Assembly: GCA_027563935.2 (NCBI GenBank) | Contig: CM050454.1 | Span: 73,366,596 to 73,430,595 of the forward strand | DNA: 64,000 nt | Direction: 5' to 3' | From: Costus lasius | Taxonomy: Eukaryota; Streptophyta; Magnoliopsida; Zingiberales; Costaceae | Shown here: piece after piece, positions 22,441 through 33,820 of the stretch | Layout of the letters: the number at the start of each line of letters is the position of its first letter | Numbering within the stretch: position 1 is the stretch's first letter | Position numbers and translations under genes: made by a program | Notes under the pieces: model-generated | What the model was told of the DNA's origin: nothing | Seen by the model: only the letters and a program-made list of their open reading frames with translations | Database searches by the model: none

Positions 22441-24062
22441 CATGAGGTGGACCTACGAGTTGGAAACGGGGCACGGGTTGCTGCTGTTGCTGTAGGAGTT
22501 TATTACATCTCATTACCATCTGGACTTGTATTGGAACTAGACAATTGTTACTTTGTTCCAAGCATTACGAAAAATATTATCTCTATTCCTGCTCTTGTCA
22601 GGAAAGGATTTTCCTTTGAATGCAATATTTCAAAGTGTGTTATTTCTTATGATAATATTGTTTATGCTACTGGATCAATTAACAATGGGTTATTCATGTT
22701 GGACATGGAATGTTCTATACAAAACATTGATAATAAGAAAGCCAAGTATGCTGATGACAGCACCTTGCTATGGCATAGTCGTTTAGGCCATATTAACAAG
22801 AAACGCATTAAGCGGTTGCATGATCATGGACTGCTGGGATCATTCTCCTATGAGGAGATTGATACATGCAAAGCTTGTTTATTGGGCAAAATGACGAAGT
22901 CTCCTTTTCCTCATAAAGGTCAAAGGGCTTCAGGTTTACTTGACCTTATACACAGTGATGTGTGTGGGCCATTTAGTAAACATGCCAAAGGTGGCTATTC
23001 ATACTTCATTACCTTTACTGATGATTTCAGTAGGTATGGTTATGTCTATCTAATGAGACATAAAAGTGAATCTTTTGACAAGTTCAAAGAGTTCAAAAAT
23101 GAAGTACAAAATCAGCTAGGCCGGAATATCAAGGCACTTCGTTCAGATCGAGGTGGAGAATACCTAAGTCGAGAGTTTACTGACTATCTGAAGGAGTGTG
23201 GGATTATCTCACAGCTCACTCCACCAGGAACACCGCAATGGAATGGTGTGTTCGAGAGGAGGAACAGAACCTTACTGGATATGGTTCGTTCTATGATGAG
23301 TCAGGCTACTCTACCTTACTCCTTTTGGGGATTTGCACTAGAAACAGCTGCAAAGATACTAAACCGAGTGCCATCCAAGGCAGTTTCAAAGACTCCATAT
23401 GAGTTATGGTATGGGAAACAGCCGAGCTTGACATTTATTAAGATCTGGGGTTGCGAGGCTTATGTCAAAAAGCTCGCCTCTGGGAAACTAGAGAGCAGAT
23501 CTGAGAAATGCATCTTTGTCGGTTACCCTAAGGAAACTAAGGGTTATTATTTCTATGATCCCAAAGAGAACAAAGTATTTGTTGCTCGGATGGCTATTTT
23601 TCTTGAGAAGGAGTTTCTTCTGCAAGAAGCCAGTGGGAGAGAAATAAAAATGGATGAGAATCCAGAGGAAGGACAAAGTAGTCAAGCACCGTTGGATGAG
23701 CCTGAGCCAGTAGATCAGGTTATTGAGCAACTTGAGGCTCAGATATCACGGGAACCGCGAAGATCGGGAAGGATCCGTCGACAGCCTGAGCGCTATGATG
23801 GAGTCTACATCATTGATCATGATGAACCCCTAACTTATGCGAATGCGGTCAGTGGACCGGAATCAGCGAGATGGCTTGAAGCTATGCGCGCCGAGATGGA
23901 CTCCATGTCAGATAATCAAGTCTGGGATTTGGTTGATCCGCCTCCGGGAGTAATCCCTATAGGCTGTAAATGGATCTTCAAGAAGAAGATTGACATGGAT
24001 GGTAACGTGGTTACCTATAAGGGCAGGCTAGTTGCGAAAGGTTTCAAACAAATCTACGGGTA
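22441..24062 (+). pseudogene. Copia-1 pol, middle part (GAG-pre-integrase, integrase, RT start)
   Basis: In frame with gag. It starts with the segment after the protease (DLRVGNGARVAAVAVG). The integrase zinc-binding HHCC follows (LWHSRLGHINKKRIKRL ... CKACLLGKM), then the DDE core with IHSDVCGPF, LRSDRGGEY and the glutamate in NGVFERRNRT, then a C-terminal region with GKQPSLTFIKIWGCEAYV. An acidic and proline-rich linker leads to the RT start (CKWIFKKKIDMDGNVVTYKG). A missing base relative to Copia-2 at about 24059-24061 shifts the frame and produces an immediate stop. Confidence 0.9.
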
Positions 24063-25397
24063 GATTATGATGAAACTTTCTCTCCTGTAGCCATGTTCAA
24101 GTCAATTCGGATTATTCTTGCGATAGCAGCATATTACGATTATGAGATCTGGCAGATGGATGTGAAGACCGCTTTCCTTAATGGAAAATTGGATGAGGAT
24201 GTGTATATGACACAACCTGAAGGTTTCACTAATCCATCAGATCGTCATAAAATATGCAAGTTAAAGAAGTCCATTTATGGACTTAAGCAAGCATCTAGAA
24301 GCTGGAATATTCGTTTTGATGAATCAATATGTGAATTTGGTTTCATCAAGAATGAAGATGACCCGTGCGTATATAAGAGGTTTAGAGGGAGCGTGATTAC
24401 TTTCCTAGTCCTCTACGTCGATGATATCTTAATCATTGGAAACGATATTCCTGAACTGCATGCTGTTAAAGCATGGTTAAGAAAATGTTTCCAGATGAAA
24501 GATTTAGGAGAAGCAGCCTATGTATTAGGTGTGAAGATCTACAGAGATAGATCTAAGAGGCTTCTCGGGCTGTGCCAGAGTACTTACATCGATAAAGTCC
24601 TGGAGATATTCCATTTAGAAAATTCTAAAAGAGGATATCTTCCAGTCAGACATGGTCTGAATCTTTCAAAGAGTCAGTGTCCACAAACACAGACTGAGAA
24701 AGATGAAATGGACAATACGCCTTATGCTTCGGCTATTGGGTCCATTATGTATGCGATGTTGTGTACTCGCCCAGACGTCGCTTACGGGTTAAGCATGACC
24801 AGTCGATTCCAAGGTAATCCAGGTCAGGCGCACTGGATTGCAGTCAAGAACATTTTGAAATATCTGCGGAGGACCAAAGATATGTTCTTGGTGTATGGTG
24901 GTCAGGAAGAACTCAGTATTGAAGGATATACTGACGCTTCGTTCCAATCTGACCAGGATGATTTCCGATCGCAATCAGGCTATGTTTTTGGCTTGAATGG
25001 TAGAGCAGTGGTATGGAAAAGTTTCAAACAGTCTATCGTTGCTGATTCCACAACAGAAGCCGAGTATGTTGCAGCCTCGGAAGCATCCAAGGAGGCAGTG
25101 TGGATTCATAAGTTCGTTCAAGAACTTGGTGTTGTTCCTTCGAGTGCAGATCCTTTGGTTATCTTCTGTGATAACACTGGAGCAATCGCACAAGCAAAGG
25201 AACCACGGTCGCACCAGAAGTCCAAGCACATACAGAGACGGTTTCACTTGATCCGGGAGATCATTGATCGTGGTGAGATCAAAATCTGCAAGGTTCATAC
25301 AGATGACAATCTGGCTGACCCGCTTACCAAGCCTCTGGCGCAGCAGAAGCATGAGAAGCACTGTAATAACATGGGTTTGAGATTTCTCAACCATTAG
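24063..25397 (+). pseudogene. Copia-1 pol, RT and RNase H
   Basis: Continues the polyprotein in the shifted frame; open from about 24093 for 434 codons. RT contains WQMDVKTAFLNGKL, IYGLKQASRSWN and the catalytic YVDD (24414-24425), followed by a thumb region with ASAIGSIMYAMLCTRPD. RNase H shows GYTDASFQSDQDDFRSQSGY, STTEAEYVAASEASKE and FCDNTGAIAQAKEP, and ends DNLADPLTKPL. The catalytic motifs are present, so the block to activity is upstream (nonsense codon and frameshift). Stop at 25395-25397, 20 bp before the 3' LTR. Confidence 0.9.
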
Positions 25398-25404
25398 ATT
25401 AAGT

Positions 25405-25417
25405 GCAAGTGGGAGAT
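25405..25417 (+). other. Copia-1 polypurine tract
   Basis: GCAAGTGGGAGAT lies directly before the 3' LTR. Copia-2 has the same tract before 53711. It primes plus-strand DNA synthesis in this element class. Confidence 0.85.
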
Positions 25418-27101
25418 TGTTGGGGTATGCCCTTAAGGCTAATGTTTGAGGCCTTGGGATTCTTTCAGTATCATGTATAAACTCTTATGTTTATAAAGGC
25501 AATGGTTGTTATTCAGTTTGTTACATTGTCTGCTGCAATAAGTGTGCTTCTGAATAATGTCTCAATGCTGTTCAGCTTGGCTGACATGCTGTCATGTCCT
25601 TAGTCGAGATATCTTGGTGAACTTGAGACAGCCTTGATATGATTGAGACTAATATGTGTTCTAATCTTATAGGATGCTTCGAGCATGGAATAAGATGTAG
25701 ACTCATGGGTACATTGGATGTACTGGACAGACCCTACTAGGATATTCAATTGCTTGTCACAATGTGAATAATCCTTGTATGCAACAAGTGGCATATGTCC
25801 TCTGACTTGAGATCACTTGTGTTTCTAAATGATGATTGTCATTGTTTTGAGGTAGTTCGATATCATTTGAAACATAATGGTTATAGACTATCTTGGATAA
25901 TGATCATGAGTCAGGTTAGGACACTAGTGATAGATATAGGATTGCCGTCTCCTTGTTTGGAGTGTGATGTTCTAAAGGGGCCCCCCTGGATGAGGTGATT
26001 GAGAAAGTGTATGGCCATACCCAGGTGACTATGTTCATCTGATCTAATCATGCTCATCATATTGGAGCTACAGGCTTGACACGCTTGTCCAATAAGAACA
26101 TCCAGTGGCAAAGGAAACATATATGCCTAGTGAAGTGGATTCACACTTGTGCTGTGGTTTGGGTGTAGTCTTGGAAGACTCTTTCCTTTATATCGGGAGA
26201 CAGTGATGTGTTGCTAGATACCCCTCACTGATCGTGATAACGTGAGTTATCGTTACCGACATTTGAAGGAAACCCTTAGGGTCGCACAATTTGATGATAT
26301 GGCTTACTTAAGTCACATCGTGTGGACTGAATTATTTTGGTTCAGTTTAAAGGGATTAAAACTCTGATTGTAAGTGAGATCTGGTCTGATCATGTTTGAT
26401 TGATTAGGGCTTGAGATCGGTAAGCTTCGATCGAGAGAGTTGATGCTAGATCGGTGAGATCAGGAGCATCAGGAGATGAACGGTTAGATCTGGAGCCTTA
26501 GGGTTTAATAGTGATCTAGACCAAATGCTTAGGTTGATTGATCTTTGAACCAAATTGAAATGCATTCAATTTGCTTGAACCGGTTCACATGAGTGAACGC
26601 ATGGTTCAATGCATGAAGGCGTTTTCTTTGGTCGGTTATGAGATCATGGGTGCATGACTTCTATTTTTGGAAAGTCATGAAGGCCACTTCCCTCAACGCC
26701 TCAACGCCAAAAACGAAAAAGCGTTCGCTTCTTCCTTTGGACGCTCGCACTCTCGTGGGTTGAAGGTGTTGACGACAAGGAGGTCTCGGCTAAGCAACCA
26801 AGTCATCTCATCCCTTCCATTCGACAAGCACCCTTGGAGAACCTTGCTAGCACAAGGAACACAAGGAGTAGTCATCATCCTCTTGTGTGCGTCACCTTTG
26901 GAGGAGAGCCCTTTCGCCATCTTCTTCCAAGACGCCATTCAAATCAATGGCTATGGTATGTTTTCATTTGATCCATACAAGATAGTTAAGTTGATCATAT
27001 ATCATACATGCGATTGTTGAAACCCTAGTTTCCGCTATGACAAAAATCTTGATGCGCATAATAGGGTTTATTTCGCCCCCCTCAAGAAAGGGGTTCCTAC
27101 A
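25418..27101 (+). repeat. Copia-1 3' LTR
   Basis: 1684 bp, the same length as the 5' LTR, TG...CA ends, followed by the target duplication ATTTG. It differs from the 5' LTR at about 13 positions by eye. Confidence 0.95.
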
Positions 27102-28103
27102 ATTTGGGTTATTGTTGATAGGTTGACAAAATCTGCACATTTCTTGCCCATCAGAATGACATACTCACTTGATAAACCCTCTAGTATGTATATAAATGAA
27201 ATAGTGAGATTGCATGGTGTTCCAGCTGAGATTGTATCTGATAGAGATTCAAGATTCCTTTCTAGATTTTGGAAGAGACTACAAGAAGCTTTGGGAACTA
27301 AACTCAAATTTAGCACAGCTTATCATCCTCAAATAGATGGGCAATCAGAAAGAACCATTCAGACTCTTGAAGATTTGCTAAGGGCTTACATCATGGATTG
27401 GAAGGGTGAGTGGGATAAGGATCTTGCTCTTATTGAATTCACCTACAATAATAGCTTTCATTCAAGTATTCAAATGGCTCCTTATGAAGCTTTGTATGGG
27501 AGGAAGTGTAGGACTCCTATTTGTTGGGAAGAGGTTGGTGATAGAAGACTCTTAAGCCCAGATCCAGATGTAGTGCAAGAGACCACTGAGAAAATACACG
27601 TGATAAAGGATAAACTAAAAGTAGCTCAAAGCCACCAAAAGAGTTATGCAGACAATAGAAGAATGGAACTTGAGTTTCAAGTTGGTGATCATGTTTTTGT
27701 AAAAATTTCTCCTTCTAAAGGTGTTATGAGATTTGGGAAGAAGGGAAAACTAAGCCCAAGATTTATTGGACCTTTTGAAATTCTTGAAAGGGTTGGCCCG
27801 GTTGCTTATAGAATCGCTTTACCACCATCCTTGGTTCATGTCCATAATGTATTCCATGTTTCCATGTTGAGGAAGTATCATCATGATCTATCGCATGTCA
27901 TTGAGTATGAGCCTATTCAGATTGAAGAAGACCTATCTTATGTTGAAAGACCTATAAGAATTGTGGATAGGAAGGAAAAGATCTTGAGAAACCGGGTTAT
28001 ACCACTTGTGAAGGTTATTTGGCAGCATCACTCCATTGAAGAGCCAACTTGGGAATTAGAAGCAGATATGATAAGAATCCATCCATATCTTTTTGATAAT
28101 TAA
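27102..28103 (+). pseudogene. Gypsy-B pol, downstream part (integrase core and chromodomain-like tail)
   Basis: Begins at the second ATTTG and continues the integrase cut at 17997. It holds [12 protein letters not shown], the second catalytic aspartate ([10 protein letters not shown]), the catalytic glutamate region ([17 protein letters not shown]) and the conserved [36 protein letters not shown] module follows. The end, [16 protein letters not shown], has the chromodomain pattern that in chromoviruses guides insertion to heterochromatin. This part is open for 326 codons and shows no stop, unlike the upstream part. Confidence 0.9.
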
Positions 28104-28136
28104 GGTAATGCAACTTTAGGGGACTAAAGTTCTTTT

Positions 28137-28149
28137 GAGGAGGGAGAGA
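28137..28149 (+). other. Gypsy-B polypurine tract
   Basis: GAGGAGGGAGAGA lies immediately before the LTR start TGTAATACCC. Confidence 0.85.
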
Positions 28150-28659
28150 TGTAATACCCTAAAATTTATGAAACCCCCTTATGATGTTATGCAAATAATA
28201 AGTTTGGTAAATAATATTACTTGGTCAATTATGCATGCTTGAAACCTTGTTATTTTCTAGGGTGATGATGGTATCTTGGTACTATGGGCATAAATATCCT
28301 TATTGGAGCCTTAAAAGGGGCATTTTTGGAAAAGCTTGCCACATAAGCCTTGAGGGTTAGTAATGTGAGAGGAAAAATCGTGATAGGAAGGGGAGAAGGC
28401 TGGTCACGTTGGTTTGGAAAGAACCCTAGGAGGGAGCCGCCACCAAGAGGAAGGATTGGGAGAAAAACTTCATCATCTTAAGGCAAGTAAATATTATTCT
28501 TGTTTTCGTTAATCTGGTTCCTCCTCCATGACTCACCTAATTTCGATGTCTCTTGTGTCTTCTATGCTTGATTTGGGTTTTGAATCTCATGATATTCGTT
28601 TCTATGGAGTCGGATTCAAATATTTATAGGGTTTTAAAATCCTGTTCTGCTGAAATCTG

Positions 28660-29420
28660 CATTCTCTAATCTGACCTTTGTGTGCTTTAACCCCAATATC
28701 TCATGGCCTATAGATCCAAATCGCACGAAATAAATTTTGTATGAAACTAGATTCATTCCTCTTTAATTTGAATGTGATATCGACCATATCTGAGTGTATT
28801 CGTATTTCAATCTGTATTGCAATCTAGCTATACAAAATCAGTTTCTGGAAATCTAGATTTTCAACCTTTATGCGTTCGAATCCTCATATCTCCCTAGGTA
28901 TAGTTCGAAATCTTGTAAAACTAGACTCTTTGGAAAGTACACTCGTAGTGCTACATTTTAAATACTATTTTGCCTAATTTCGGTTGGGTATTCATTCTGA
29001 AACGTATGTCACATTCCTAACAAACGAAGCTGTTTTCGGGAAATCTGGAATTCTGACCCTCCTATGTTCGACTGCTCATATCTCTCTGACTATAACTCCA
29101 AATCTTACGAATTCAGTTCTATTGGAAAGTAGATTAAAATAGCTTCATTTTGAATATTATATTGCTTATTTTAGGTTACTTACTCGGTCTGAAACATTTG
29201 TTGAAAGTATGATATATGAATCTGTTTTCTGAAAATCTTACATCCAGACCTTCCTATGTTCGACCGCCCATATCTCCCTGCCTACAACTCAAAATCTTTT
29301 GAAACCAGTTTTAGTGGAAACTAGACTCAGAGAGCTTCATTTTGAATATAATATTGACTATTTTTGATTAAGTATTCGATCTAAAATATAAGTCGAAATC
29401 AGATATGATGAATCTGCCCT
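28660..29420 (+). repeat. Degenerate tandem array of about 190-bp units in the Gypsy-B LTR
   Basis: Four units begin near 28672, 28859, 29056 and 29251. Each has a phrase of the form TATGTTCGACTGCTCATATC, then a block on calling residues like CAAATCTT, then GGAAAGTAGA or ACTAGACT and TTCATTTTGAATA. Spacing is 187-197 bp. Only the 3' LTR retains this part. Confidence 0.65.
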
Positions 29421-29689
29421 GTTTTGGTTACATGTTTAACATCAAAGTGGATATTGTATTTTTGAGCTTGAAATTATTCTAGAAGCAACAAGATCTTTAT
29501 GAACCTATTTCATATGCCTTAATTCATGACTGTGAACTCATGGTATGCCCTATGACAAATATTGTGTTCAATGACTTATGTTATATCTTATCTTCAATGT
29601 GATGCTCAACCTCATTGTCTTAGTGCTCTTGTTATGAAAGATATATTGTGGGGAGAATTTGTATAAACCCAAATGAGAGATTTGTGGAT

Positions 29690-29965
29690 GGATGTGGAGC
29701 AAAGTGCCACACCCCTAAAAAGGTGGGGGCCACCTCTTGAATCCCTCCATTCAAAAGAGTTGTGAGAGCAAAGTGCCACACCCCTAAAAAGGTGGGGGTC
29801 ACCTCTTGAATCTCACTTCTCATATGGTAGTTGTGGAGCAAAGTGCCACACCCCTAAAAAGGTGGGGGCCACCTCTTGAATCCCACTACATCATGATAGC
29901 TGTGGAGCAAAGTGTCACACCCCTAAAAAAGGTGGGGGCCACCTCTTGAATTCATGGGAGCCACC
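29690..29965 (+). repeat. Tandem array of about 70-bp units with GGTGGGGGCCACC
   Basis: Four units, each carrying GCAAAGTGCCACACCCC, AAAAAGGTGGGGGCCACC and TCTTGAAT, separated by short variable spacers. GGTGGxxxCCACC is itself an inverted repeat. The 5' LTR starts within the last unit, so the deletion breakpoint at 13592 falls in this array. Confidence 0.8.
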
Positions 29966-30827
29966 GCTTGAATCCCTCTATCTATTTGTACCAAGAACCC
30001 TAAGATGCTCTAGCTAGCTTTTGTTTGCTCTCTCCTGACGAGGATGGGTTCAACTTCCAGACGTGCAAGGAATTTTGAATTATGATTGTTTCCCCCACAT
30101 CTATGATCCATGACTACTCATGATATGAATGCACAACAATGATCAATGATTACTGTGATATGAATGCTCAATGATGATTAATGACTACTTGTGACCCAAA
30201 TGCCTTATCTAAGGAATGTATGGCTATCTTGTTTTCCCTATCCAATTCATGTGCTCAAGGGGAAATTCTATTATCTTTCATTATATCTTTATTGTGTTGA
30301 CTATTTCGTTGATATGTTTATCCTCTTTAGTTCGTTTTCCCTTAGCCATTAGGATTACTTGCTGGGCAATTTATGCTCATTCTTGCTTGCACTAACCCTT
30401 ATTGCAGATTAGCTTGGCTACGCATTGTGGGCAAAAGCTTAAAAATTTTGGAAGCTCATTTTGGAATTTTGGCTAAATCATGAGACTTTGTAATCTTGGA
30501 AAACATTGTATGCTCCATAAAAGACTTGTATTAAGAGTTGTCATGAGACTTATTTTGAGGAGTATGTTACTAGTTTTGAATGTTGATTGCAATGGCTTAT
30601 GTTGATAGCATGTTTTAGTTCTCAGATTTTGGGATTGTATGACTTTACTCTGCTTGGGTAAAAGTTTTTGAAGGAATGGATATTTTTCTGTTGCAACTTG
30701 GATAATGACATTATATCACTTGTTTTATTGTTCAAGGCATTAAACTTGATATTGATTGTCGATCTTGCGAAAAATTATGTCGTATGATTATCTTTTATGG
30801 ATTGTTGTTATCTAAGGTTGTGACAGG

Positions 30828-31318
30828 AGCTTTCTGGGACATGCAGGGTTCTACCTGCGATTCATCAAGGATTTCTCTAAACTTGCTAGACCTCTTACAA
30901 ATTTACTTTGTAAAGATGTTAAATTTTCTTTTGATGGGGACTGTTTATCTGTTTTTCAGGAATTAAAGAAAGCCTTGGTTTCAGCACCTATCATTCAGCC
31001 TCCAGATTGGGATTTGCCTTTTGAGCTCTTGTGTGAGCCAATGATTATGCAATAGGAGCAGTTTTGGGACAGAGAAAAGAGAAAAAGCCTTATGTTATTC
31101 AATATACTAGTAGGACTTTGGATGAGACACAGAGGAATTACACCACCACTTAGAAGGAACTTTTAGCCGTAGTGTTTGCCTTTGATAAATTTAGATCATA
31201 CTTGATTAACTCCAAAGTGGTGGTGTACACTGATCATGCAGCTGTGAGATACTTAATGTAGAAAAAAGATACTAAACCACGCTTACTCAGATGGATTCTA
31301 CTCTTGTAGGAGTTTGAT
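30828..31318 (+). pseudogene. Athila-P RT connection and RNase H fragment
   Basis: The start reads SFLGHAGFYLRFIKDFSKLARPLTNLL, the RT thumb/connection of Gypsy elements. RNase H follows with YAIGAVLGQ, YTSRTLDETQRNY and VVYTDHAAVRYLM, ending in the WILLL-EFDLEI segment typical of Athila/Tat elements. There is a frameshift near 31036, and three stop codons lie within RNase H. The fragment begins at the Gypsy-B LTR edge, so its upstream half was on the other side of that insertion. Confidence 0.8.
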
Positions 31319-32371
31319 TTGGAAATTAGAGACAAAAAGGGATCAGAAAACTTTGTTGCAGATCATCTTTCAAGGATAATGGTGAATACCGAAAAGAATG
31401 ATGTAATCAATGATTCCTTCCCTGAGGAACAACTTTTGGCCATTGAACAAATCAGAGCCCCATGGTATGCTGACATAGTGAATTCTCTTGTAGCTAATGT
31501 TTTTCCTCCTGATTTGAGTTACCAAAGAAGGAATAGATTCTTAGCTGAGGTAAAGCACTATTTTTGGGATGAGCCTTATGTATTTATAAGATATGCAGAT
31601 GGTATTTTTAGAAGATGTGTACCTGAAGAGGAAATCACAGATATATTGTTTCAATGTCATGGATCCTCTTATGGTGGTCATGCTGGTACTGAGAAAACTG
31701 CTTTCAAAGTATTGCAATCAGGATTTTACTGGCCTTCAAGTTTTAAAGATGCTAGAAACTTTGTTTCATCTTGTGATACGTGTCAGAAGACGGGTAACAT
31801 TAACAGAAGACATGAGATGCCACTGTCTAATATTCTTGAGGTTGAGATATTTGATGTTTGGGGGATTGACATTATGGGACCTTTTCCGTCGTCTGGAGGT
31901 AACAAATACATTCTTGTGGCAGTTGATTATGTCTCAAAGTGGGTTGAGGCTCTTGCTTCTCCTACTAATGATTCCATAGTTGTTGTTAAACTATTCAAAA
32001 AGATTATCTTTCCATGGTTTGGGACACCCCGAGTAGTGATTAGTAATGGAGGCTCACATTTCATAGAGCATAAGTTCTCTGCCTTGCTTAGAAAATACGG
32101 GGTAAATCATAGAGTTGCAATACCTTATCACCCCCAAACCAGTGGACAAGTTGAGATATCAAACAGAGAAATAAAAGGGATTTTAGAAAAGACAGTGTCA
32201 CGCACCAGGAAAGATTGGGCATTCAAACTTGATGATGCATTGTGGGCCTATCGGACTGCTTTTAAAACACCAATAGGTATGTCTCCCTTTCAATTGGTTT
32301 ATGGTAAATCTTGTCATCTACCTATAGAACTTGAGCAAGGAGTTCTGGGCACTCAAGGCACTCAATTTTGA
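31319..32371 (+). pseudogene. Athila-P integrase
   Basis: Open for 350 codons, starting inside the RNase H tail ([14 protein letters not shown]). The HHCC finger is at about 31655-31790 ([14 protein letters not shown] ... CDTCQKTG). The catalytic core shows the first aspartate in [19 protein letters not shown]. The second catalytic aspartate is an asparagine here (codon 32045-32047 in VISNGGSHF). The glutamate region reads [17 protein letters not shown]. The segment [27 protein letters not shown] is complete. The frame is lost near 32335. Loss of the aspartate alone should abolish strand transfer. Confidence 0.85.
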
Positions 32372-32774
32372 CTTCAAGAACGCGGGTGAAAAACGAAGGT
32401 TACAATTGAACGAGCTAGATGAGATTAGACTCTCTGCATACGAAAATGAAAAAATTTACAAGGAGAGGACTAAAAGATGGCATGATCGACATATTTTCAG
32501 AAGGGAATTCCAACCAGGTGACTTTGTTCTTTTAGTCAATTCTAGATTGAGACTTTTTCTTGGAAAACTTAAATCTCGATGGTCCGGGCCTTTTCGGGTG
32601 AAGAAGACTTATCCCTACAGAGCCGTGGACATATGGAGTGAAGAAATAAGAGATTTTAAGGTTAATGGTCAAAGGTTGAAACATTTTTATAAAGAGGAGC
32701 AGATTGAAGAAAAAGAAAAGTTTTACCTTGATGAACCACGATCAAATCTGAGTGCAGAACGGTCAAACTAAAGA
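32331..32774 (+). pseudogene. Athila-P pol C-terminus after frameshift
   Basis: Continues the polyprotein in another frame: [29 protein letters not shown], then [26 protein letters not shown], and a lysine/glutamate-rich end. This is the integrase C-terminal (GPF/Y-like) module. The final residues SNLSAERSN resemble the tail found next to the truncated Athila-M pol at about 39290-39320 on the minus strand. Confidence 0.75.
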
Positions 32775-33820
32775 CCTTTAAATTAGCGCTTCTTGAGAGG
32801 CAACCAAAGCACCCCTTCTTTAGTTTATTCTCATTTACTTTTCTATATTTTTACTTCTATTTTTAGAACTAATGTTTCTTCTCTTTTCGTAGAAAAAAAA
32901 TCAATCAAATTTGATGTAAATTATAGAGAGATTGGATCAGATGTTGATAAGCAAAACTTTGTGAGTATTCCTTTTTCTTCATTTCTTTGAAATTCATCTT
33001 CCCCATCGATATTTCTTCTTCCAAACTTTCTGTGCCCGCTGCGTTCTAATTATTTTTCTATAGATAAAATGATTCTTTTGATGACGGATGAATTCATGCC
33101 TGTGATTAGATATAGACCTATCATGTCAAATTTGTTTCTCTAATACATATCTACTTTTGAAAATTTTCATTGATTGATGAATGAGATTTTAGGTGGATAT
33201 ATTGTTTGAAGAATTTGATTTAGATATAGACCTATCATGCTATTTGTTGGGAAAAGAGAATCCAAAATCCAAAAAGAGTGAGAGACTCCCCTACTTGGCA
33301 CTGTATAAAATTGATAGTAGTACCGAAGGTATGGGTTGAAGTCTGAAAAGAAAAAATTAGAGAGAAAGAAAAAGAAAATGACTCCTCTATTTGGCACTAT
33401 TTAAAATTGACAGTGGTACCTAAGGCAAGAGTTGAAGTCCAAATAAAAAGTGTGTATCTATGTGGGTGCATACCATCAAAAACACAAAAAAAAATAAGAA
33501 AGAAAAATTTGAGTGGAAAAAGATTTTGGATATCCTATTCCTGTAAACAAAAGCATGATAAATTTGAACTGAAAATTAGATGAATTCATAAGATTGAAAT
33601 CCTACTTTTTATACGAGTTACGAAGTTTTATTTGATTAAGTTGTGGATCTTGAGGATTGAATTCAAAGGATGATATGTCTATTTAAAATTTTATGAATCA
33701 ATTGGTGGATTTTTCGTTAGTGATTGTATTTTATAAATTTATTCTTCATGAGAAAATCTTTTCCTATGATCAATTTTTGATTTTTGCTTGAGGACAAGCA
33801 AAGTTTGAGCCTTATGTGTT
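32775..33820 (+). other. Athila-P noncoding spacer between pol and 3' LTR
   Basis: Begins with the phrase TTAGCGCTTCTTGAGAGGCA, which Athila-M also has just after its pol end (about 39250-39290, minus strand). No env-like ORF is present, unlike Athila-M. The block GAGGACAAGCAAAG at 33790-33803 lies near the LTR start and may contribute to the PPT. Confidence 0.55.

Larger units (their letters stand above)
17997..27101 (+). mobile_element. Copia-1: complete Ty1/Copia retrotransposon nested in Gypsy-B
   Basis: Two 1684-bp LTRs (17997-19680 and 25418-27101) with TGTTGGGG...CCTACA ends, a PBS at 19683, a 1.8-kb leader, gag-protease-integrase-RT-RNase H in the Copia order, a PPT next to 25418 and a 5-bp target duplication ATTTG. 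Comparing the LTRs by eye gives about 13 differences, mostly transitions, or about 0.8%. That implies insertion in the last few hundred thousand years at commonly used plant rates. Coding is broken by one stop and one single-base deletion. Copia-2 at 46317-55355 is a sister copy. Confidence 0.95.
13592..30825 (+). mobile_element. Gypsy-B: chromodomain Ty3/Gypsy retrotransposon, split by Copia-1
   Basis: The order is truncated 5' LTR (13592-14493), PBS (14498), gag, protease, RT, RNase H, integrase, chromodomain-like end (28103), PPT (28137-28149) and 3' LTR (28150-30825). This order and the C-terminal chromodomain-like segment indicate a plant chromovirus of the Tekay/Del kind. Copia-1 sits inside the integrase with a 5-bp target duplication. 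In-frame stops in gag and RNase H, and a lost catalytic residue in integrase, show that it is inactive. The 3' LTR is followed directly by Athila-P RNase H sequence, so Gypsy-B inserted into that element. The 5' target side is lost. Confidence 0.85.
28150..30825 (+). repeat. Gypsy-B 3' LTR (2676 bp)
   Basis: Starts TGTAATACCC after the PPT and ends GTTGTGACA. The last 900 bp match the truncated 5' LTR. It contains two separate tandem arrays (28660-29420 and 29690-29965). Athila-P coding sequence starts right after 30825. Confidence 0.9.
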
